From Pseudomonadota bacterium (lineage in GTDB: Bacteria; Myxococcota_A; UBA796; SXON01), in the NCBI GenBank assembly GCA_005778355.1, contig SXON01000130.1:1-64000 (forward strand): a stretch of DNA of 64,000 nucleotides. The letters are read 5' to 3'. Both the position numbers and the translations under genes were made by a program. A model generated the notes under the pieces. The model did not search any database. It saw nothing but the letters and a program-made list of their open reading frames with translations, and was not told the DNA's origin. Positions 60,282 through 64,000 of this stretch are shown one piece after another. Position 1 is the stretch's first letter, and the number at the start of each line of letters is the position of its first letter.

Positions 60282-61327
60282 TGTCGCGACACCTCGTCGA
60301 TCTCGTGCCCGGCGCCGCAGTGGTCACCGTCCTTGGCGGTGGCCTCGTCGGGCTCTGCTTCAACGACTCACTCCTCGTCTCACCCGACAAGACGTGGTGG
60401 AACGGCGACTGGGGGGTGGCCTACGAAGACGCGCTCGACGAGGAGTTCGTCGTCCGCGAACCGAGCATCGATCTGTTCGGCCTCATCGAGTGGACCCTCT
60501 TCGGCGAGGGGCGCCGCGGCGTGGTGGTAGGCGAGGGAGGCTGGCTCTTCACGGCAGAGGAATTCGAGCTCTACCCGGGGGCTGTCGACCGGGCCGACGC
60601 TCGGGCCCGTCGCGTGGCGGAGGTGCAAGCCGAGATGGCGACCAGGGGCGTGTCGCTGCTGGTGGCCTACCTGCCGTCGAAGGCCCGCGTGGAGACCGAG
60701 CATCTCGGCAAACACCGGGTTCCCGCCGAGGTCGCCCTGGTCGGCCCGCGCTTCGTGCAGGGGTTGCGCGCGGCCGGGGTCGACGTGCTCGAACTGGAGG
60801 GCGCCCTCCTCGAGGCACGCGCGGAGGGCGACGTCTTCCTGCGCACCGACACCCACTGGACGCCGCGCGGTGCCCGGGCATCGGCAAGCGCCCTGACCGC
60901 GCACGTCAAGGAGAGCGGTGCGGACTGGGTCGGCGGGGCCACCGTGACGCTCAGCGAGGGCGCCGCCGGCGCGCACGAGGGCGACCTCTTCCGCTACATC
61001 CCCCTCGGGCCCTTCCAGGCCACGCTCGGTCCTGCCGCCGACACGCTCGTCACCCCCGTGGCGGCCGTGGAGAGCGGAGGGGGCCTCTTGGGCGACGCCA
61101 CGATCCCCGTGGCGCTGGTGGGCACGAGCTACTCCGAGGACAAGCGCTGGGGCTTCGTGGCCGGGCTGCAAGTGGAGCTACAAGCCGACGTGCTCAACGC
61201 GGCCAAGCAGGGGCAGGGACCCTTCGTGGCGATGGACGAGTACTTGAAGGACGAGGCCTGGACCGCGTCGCCGCCGCGGCTGGTGATCTGGGAGATCCCG
61301 GAGCGCTACGTGGGGATGGCGGAGTAG
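60281..61327 (+). CDS. algJ: AlgJ/AlgX-like SGNH O-acetyltransferase
   Basis: 348 aa from the ATG at 60281. An N-terminal hydrophobic segment (LVPGAAVVTVLGGGLVGLCF) anchors it at the inner membrane facing the periplasm. The core has VEVQAEMATRGVSLLVAYLPSKARVE, the DTHWT motif (catalytic Asp and His) and GTSYS with the Ser nucleophile, as in AlgJ/AlgX. It should transfer acetyl from AlgI to a surface polysaccharide. The AlgI-AlgJ pair is common in polysaccharide loci; the polymer here is unknown. Confidence 0.85.
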   Translation: MSRHLVDLVPGAAVVTVLGGGLVGLCFNDSLLVSPDKTWWNGDWGVAYEDALDEEFVVREPSIDLFGLIEWTLFGEGRRGVVVGEGGWLFTAEEFELYPGAVDRADARARRVAEVQAEMATRGVSLLVAYLPSKARVETEHLGKHRVPAEVALVGPRFVQGLRAAGVDVLELEGALLEARAEGDVFLRTDTHWTPRGARASASALTAHVKESGADWVGGATVTLSEGAAGAHEGDLFRYIPLGPFQATLGPAADTLVTPVAAVESGGGLLGDATIPVALVGTSYSEDKRWGFVAGLQVELQADVLNAAKQGQGPFVAMDEYLKDEAWTASPPRLVIWEIPERYVGMAE

Positions 61328-61333
61328 GGCCCG

Positions 61334-63043
61334 CTACGGCGTGACGCTGATTCGCTTGGGCGACATCGCGCTGCCGTCCTTGACGATCTTCCCGGCCGGG
61401 TCGTTGGCCTGGACGAACCACTGCACGCCCGTGGTCATCGTCTCGTCGACTTTCACCGAGGCCGTGTAGCGCCCGCCGCTGCCGTTCATCGCCTTCTCGC
61501 GGAAGGCCCCGGAGCCGACCCCCCGGTAGTACAGTTTCACGGTCTGTTTGCCGCCGATGGTGGCCGAGAAGTTGAGGGTGTCGCCGACTCGTCCCTCGGA
61601 GGGGCCGCTGGTGTCCAGCGAGCCCGAGGCCACCTTGGTGACAACCAGCGTGGACTCCGCCACCGGAGGGGGGGCCACGACGGTCTCGGCCGGCGGCTTG
61701 ACCACGTCGGCGGTCTTCGTGACGGTCTGCTTCACGGGGACGGGCGGCGTTTCCGAGGGCGGCGCGTCGGCCTCGACGGGCGGCGGCACGACTTCGATCG
61801 GCGGCGGCTCGACCGGCGGGGGCTCGACCGCCTGCGGCTCGATGGTCACCGGCTCGACCGTCGGGTCGGTGACAGGCTCCTCGGGGAGTGCCACGGTGGT
61901 GATGTCGGGTGAGAGCACCCAGACAATGGTGCCGGCCACGAGCATCGCCACGCCGCCCGCGACCAACGGGACAAGCTTGCGCATCCGGCTTGGGCGTGGA
62001 TCGTCGGGCTCGAAATCGGCACGTTCCGGGGCCACGTAGGGCCGGTCAGAGGTGCCCTCGCCGCTGATCGTGCCGCCCGTCGCGACCGGGCTGCCCTCGG
62101 GCACCATCGTGCCCTCGGCGGGTGGCGGGCGGTTGTGGGTGTCGCCGATGAGCTGCGCCATCGTGTCGAAGCTCTCGGCGTTCGACGGGCGCTCGGGGAT
62201 CTTGGGCACCAGCGAGGGTGTGTCGTCGGGATCGTCCGGCAGAAGCGGCGAGACCAGGCGCAGGGCGTCGGCCATGGACCGTGCCGTGGGGTATCGCTCT
62301 TCCCGCCGGTACCGCGTGGACTTGCGGATCACCTCGACCAACGGCTCGGGGATGCCCTCGAACCACTCGGGCTCCGCCTCAGACATGAACAGCTCGGGGG
62401 GCGTGTCGTTCTTGAGCAACGACCAGAGCGTCGCCCCGCAGGAGTAGATGTCGGCGCGGGCGTCGACTTGCTTGGCGTTGGACTTCTGCTCCGGCGCCAT
62501 GAAGCCCCAGGTGCCGAGCACGGCGCCGGTGCGCGTCATGCCGGGCTCGTTCTCGTGCTGCACCTGGGCGATGCCGAAGTCGGTGATGCGGATGTCGCCG
62601 TTGCGCGTGAGCAGCACGTTGTGGGGCTTGATGTCGCGATGGATGACGCTGTTGTCGTGCGCGCCCTGGAGCGACTCGCACAACGCGATCACCACCTCGC
62701 AGGCCATGCGCGGCGGGAGGGGACCGTGGGCCTTCACCCGGTCGACCAGGGAGCCCCCCTCGATGAGCTCCATCACGATGAAAACGCGATCGCCGTCTTC
62801 TCCCATGTCGAAGACGCGGACGACGTGCGTTTCCTCGAGGTTGGCCATCGTCTGCGCTTCGCTGAGGAAGCGCCGGCGGAGGGCCGGGCGCTGCGAGAAG
62901 GCCGGGGAGAGGATCTTGATGGCCCGTGGCCGCTGCAAGCGCTGGTCGAAGGCCCGGTACACCGTGGCCATGCCGCCCTCACCGATCACCTCGAGGAGCT
63001 GAAATCGTCCCTCGGCGAGGGGTTGCGGCCGAATGCTCGTCAT
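61334..63043 (-). CDS. Membrane Ser/Thr protein kinase
   Basis: 569 aa. Residues 14-270 are a Hanks-type kinase: IGEGGMATVY, ATP Lys43, HRDIKPHN (catalytic Asp137), DFG at 155-157, APEQ in the activation segment. A Pro/Thr-rich linker leads to a single transmembrane helix near 355-373 (LVPLVAGGVAMLVAGTIVWVL). The C-terminus is a Pro-rich stretch and a beta-sandwich (SGSLDTSGPSEGRVGDTLNFSA ... VQWFVQAND) exposed to the periplasm, probably a sensor. Convergent with the algJ gene. Confidence 0.92.
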   Translation of the reverse strand: MTSIRPQPLAEGRFQLLEVIGEGGMATVYRAFDQRLQRPRAIKILSPAFSQRPALRRRFLSEAQTMANLEETHVVRVFDMGEDGDRVFIVMELIEGGSLVDRVKAHGPLPPRMACEVVIALCESLQGAHDNSVIHRDIKPHNVLLTRNGDIRITDFGIAQVQHENEPGMTRTGAVLGTWGFMAPEQKSNAKQVDARADIYSCGATLWSLLKNDTPPELFMSEAEPEWFEGIPEPLVEVIRKSTRYRREERYPTARSMADALRLVSPLLPDDPDDTPSLVPKIPERPSNAESFDTMAQLIGDTHNRPPPAEGTMVPEGSPVATGGTISGEGTSDRPYVAPERADFEPDDPRPSRMRKLVPLVAGGVAMLVAGTIVWVLSPDITTVALPEEPVTDPTVEPVTIEPQAVEPPPVEPPPIEVVPPPVEADAPPSETPPVPVKQTVTKTADVVKPPAETVVAPPPVAESTLVVTKVASGSLDTSGPSEGRVGDTLNFSATIGGKQTVKLYYRGVGSGAFREKAMNGSGGRYTASVKVDETMTTGVQWFVQANDPAGKIVKDGSAMSPKRISVTP

Positions 63044-63100
63044 CCGCCCGGCACCATAGCACGCCGCGTCAGGCGCTACCCTCGTGGGAAGCCGGTGGGC

Positions 63101-63598
63101 TCAGCGCCGTGCGACCAGACTGGCACAGAGCGCGTCGAGCTTCTCGGCGAAGGCGCGGGCGCGTTCGGGTCCACCCGCGCTGGGTCCCATCGCCTCGACG
63201 CGGGCGGCGTGGTCGCGGATCGCGGGGCCGAGCTCGGGCATCTCCATCACCACGATCACGCGGTCGGCGATGCGGCGGGCGAAGCGGCACTGGTGGTCGT
63301 CGACATGCTCGCCGTGACGGCTCTGCCTTGGGACCACCACGGGCACCTTTCCGAGCGCCAGCGCCTGCATGATCGAGGCCGGCCCCCCGTGGGTGACGAC
63401 CACGCGCGCCGCCTTCATCGCGGCCTGCATCGCGTCGAAGCCGATCATCTTGTCGTGACGGCAGTGCGCCGGCGCGAGCTTGGAGTACCCCGTCTGGATG
63501 TAGGCGTCTTCGATGTCGCCCGCAGCGACGAGGCGGTCGATCTCGGCGACGAGCCGGTCGAAAGGATCCTCATGGGTGCCGACGGTGACAAACACCAT
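63101..63598 (-). CDS. PssE/Alg13-like glycosyltransferase subunit
   Basis: 165 aa from ATG at 63598. VFVTVGTHEDPFDRLVAEID and VVVTHGGPASIMQALALGKVPVVVPRQ are the UDP-sugar-binding C-terminal half of GT28-type enzymes (Alg13, PssE, EpsF-like). The subunit alone is catalytic only when paired with a membrane partner; the overlapping upstream gene supplies it. Role: adding a sugar during exopolysaccharide or lipid-linked oligosaccharide assembly at the inner membrane. Confidence 0.85.
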   Translation of the reverse strand: MVFVTVGTHEDPFDRLVAEIDRLVAAGDIEDAYIQTGYSKLAPAHCRHDKMIGFDAMQAAMKAARVVVTHGGPASIMQALALGKVPVVVPRQSRHGEHVDDHQCRFARRIADRVIVVMEMPELGPAIRDHAARVEAMGPSAGGPERARAFAEKLDALCASLVARR

Positions 63599-64000
63599 CA
63601 GAGCACGCCGCCGAGGTTGATGCCCTCTGGGTAGAAGTCTTTTTGCTCCTCCCATTGCACCACCATCCGGTCGAGCACTGGGCGCACCAGGCGGGCGGTG
63701 ACGGTGGGGGAGTCGATGCGGTCGTACACCTCGACGTAGACCGTCTTGCAGCCGAAAAGTAGCTTTCCCACGTAGAAGAAGGGGACGGCGATGCCCGCGC
63801 CATTGCTCACCAGCACGTCGGGACGCTCCCGAGCCAGCGTCTTGAGCGCCAGCACCGTGTTGCGGAGCAGGTTCTTGACGTTGCGGTTGGTGGGGTGGTG
63901 CCCCCACACCACGCGCTCGCCGGCGAGGAGCGAGACGGCGTCGGCCTTGTCGAAGGTGACCCAGAACCGGTCGTGTCGCGACCACCAGGTGTCGAGACAG
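63598..64000 (-). CDS. PssD/Alg14-like membrane subunit (partial)
   Basis: The 3' part (134 codons seen) of a gene continuing past the window end. It reads WSRHDRFWVTFDKADAVSLL, RVVWGHHPTNRNVKN, RPDVLVSNGAGIAVPFFYVGKLLFGCKTVYVEVYDRID and QWEEQKDFYPEGINLGG, the pattern of PssD/Alg14 proteins that anchor and complete the Alg13-like partner. The two overlap by one base (TGATG). The start is outside the window. Confidence 0.8.
   Translation of the reverse strand, partial: CLDTWWSRHDRFWVTFDKADAVSLLAGERVVWGHHPTNRNVKNLLRNTVLALKTLARERPDVLVSNGAGIAVPFFYVGKLLFGCKTVYVEVYDRIDSPTVTARLVRPVLDRMVVQWEEQKDFYPEGINLGGVL

Overview
The window is high-GC DNA (roughly 70% by eye) with almost no spacer: neighbouring genes commonly share an ATGA, GTGA, TTGA or TGATG stop/start overlap. 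It looks like a chromosome segment of a Myxococcota ('deltaproteobacterial') bacterium. The evidence is C-terminal MYXO-CTERM-type anchors (Cys, hydrophobic stretch, Arg cluster), long arrays of the DCDDGD-x-NPGA / DGxDxDCDG repeats typical of that phylum, many predicted surface lipoproteins, eukaryotic-type Ser/Thr kinases and an NtrC-type regulator. Mla transport genes, beta-barrel proteins and Asp-rich surface proteins point to a double-membrane cell. I saw no rRNA, tRNA, CRISPR array or complete insertion sequence.

Layout. 0-11.7 kb: surface and secreted proteins on the minus strand (beta-helix protein, HEASH lipoprotein, unknown lipoprotein, small secreted protein behind a possible phase-variable promoter, giant FG-GAP/Asp-repeat protein, pentaheme cytochrome c, Asp-rich lipoprotein). 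11.7-14.7 kb: sphingosine-1-phosphate-lyase-like PLP enzyme, TauE/SafE exporter and amidohydrolase, translationally coupled. 14.76-16.92 kb: a coupled three-gene cassette (P-loop ATPase plus two unknown proteins), a candidate undescribed system. 16.9-25.2 kb: mostly housekeeping (thioesterase, FmdB-like protein, lipoprotein, argS, class III cyclase, FNT channel, yhbY, UDP-glucuronate decarboxylase, alr, mlaE). 25.2-25.5 kb: a 245-bp inverted-repeat element, then mlaF. 26.3-30.6 kb: glyoxylate-shunt genes aceB-aceA, divergent from a ScfR/RamB-type regulator.

30.6-43.9 kb: lipoproteins, a MYXO-CTERM metalloprotease, YbgC thioesterase, NtrC-type regulator, TlpA thioredoxin followed in frame by a beta-barrel protein, a double discoidin-like protein, a VWA lipoprotein, MutT, FxsA, MazG, a kinase with a degenerate cyclase domain, and a DEDDh exonuclease fused to a WYL-like domain. 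44.0-47.7 kb: an accessory locus of four unknown genes, one holding a G10 tract and one apparently paralogous to the secreted protein at 3.8 kb. 47.7-58.9 kb: surface proteins again, including an operon of PHP-domain lipoprotein plus two Asp-repeat proteins, and an OprP-like porin. 58.9-64 kb: AlgI/AlgJ-type polysaccharide acetylation, a kinase, and a PssE/PssD (Alg13/Alg14-like) glycosyltransferase pair cut by the window end.

Patterns crossing the window: (i) about 40 copies of the palindrome GTCGCGAC; (ii) many lipoproteins with extremely short signal sequences without positive charge (for example MILALLFAC, MFLLLAC, MILLVAC); (iii) two 10-nt G/C homopolymers, one between -35 and -10 of a promoter and one inside a gene, each next to a member of the same small-protein family.
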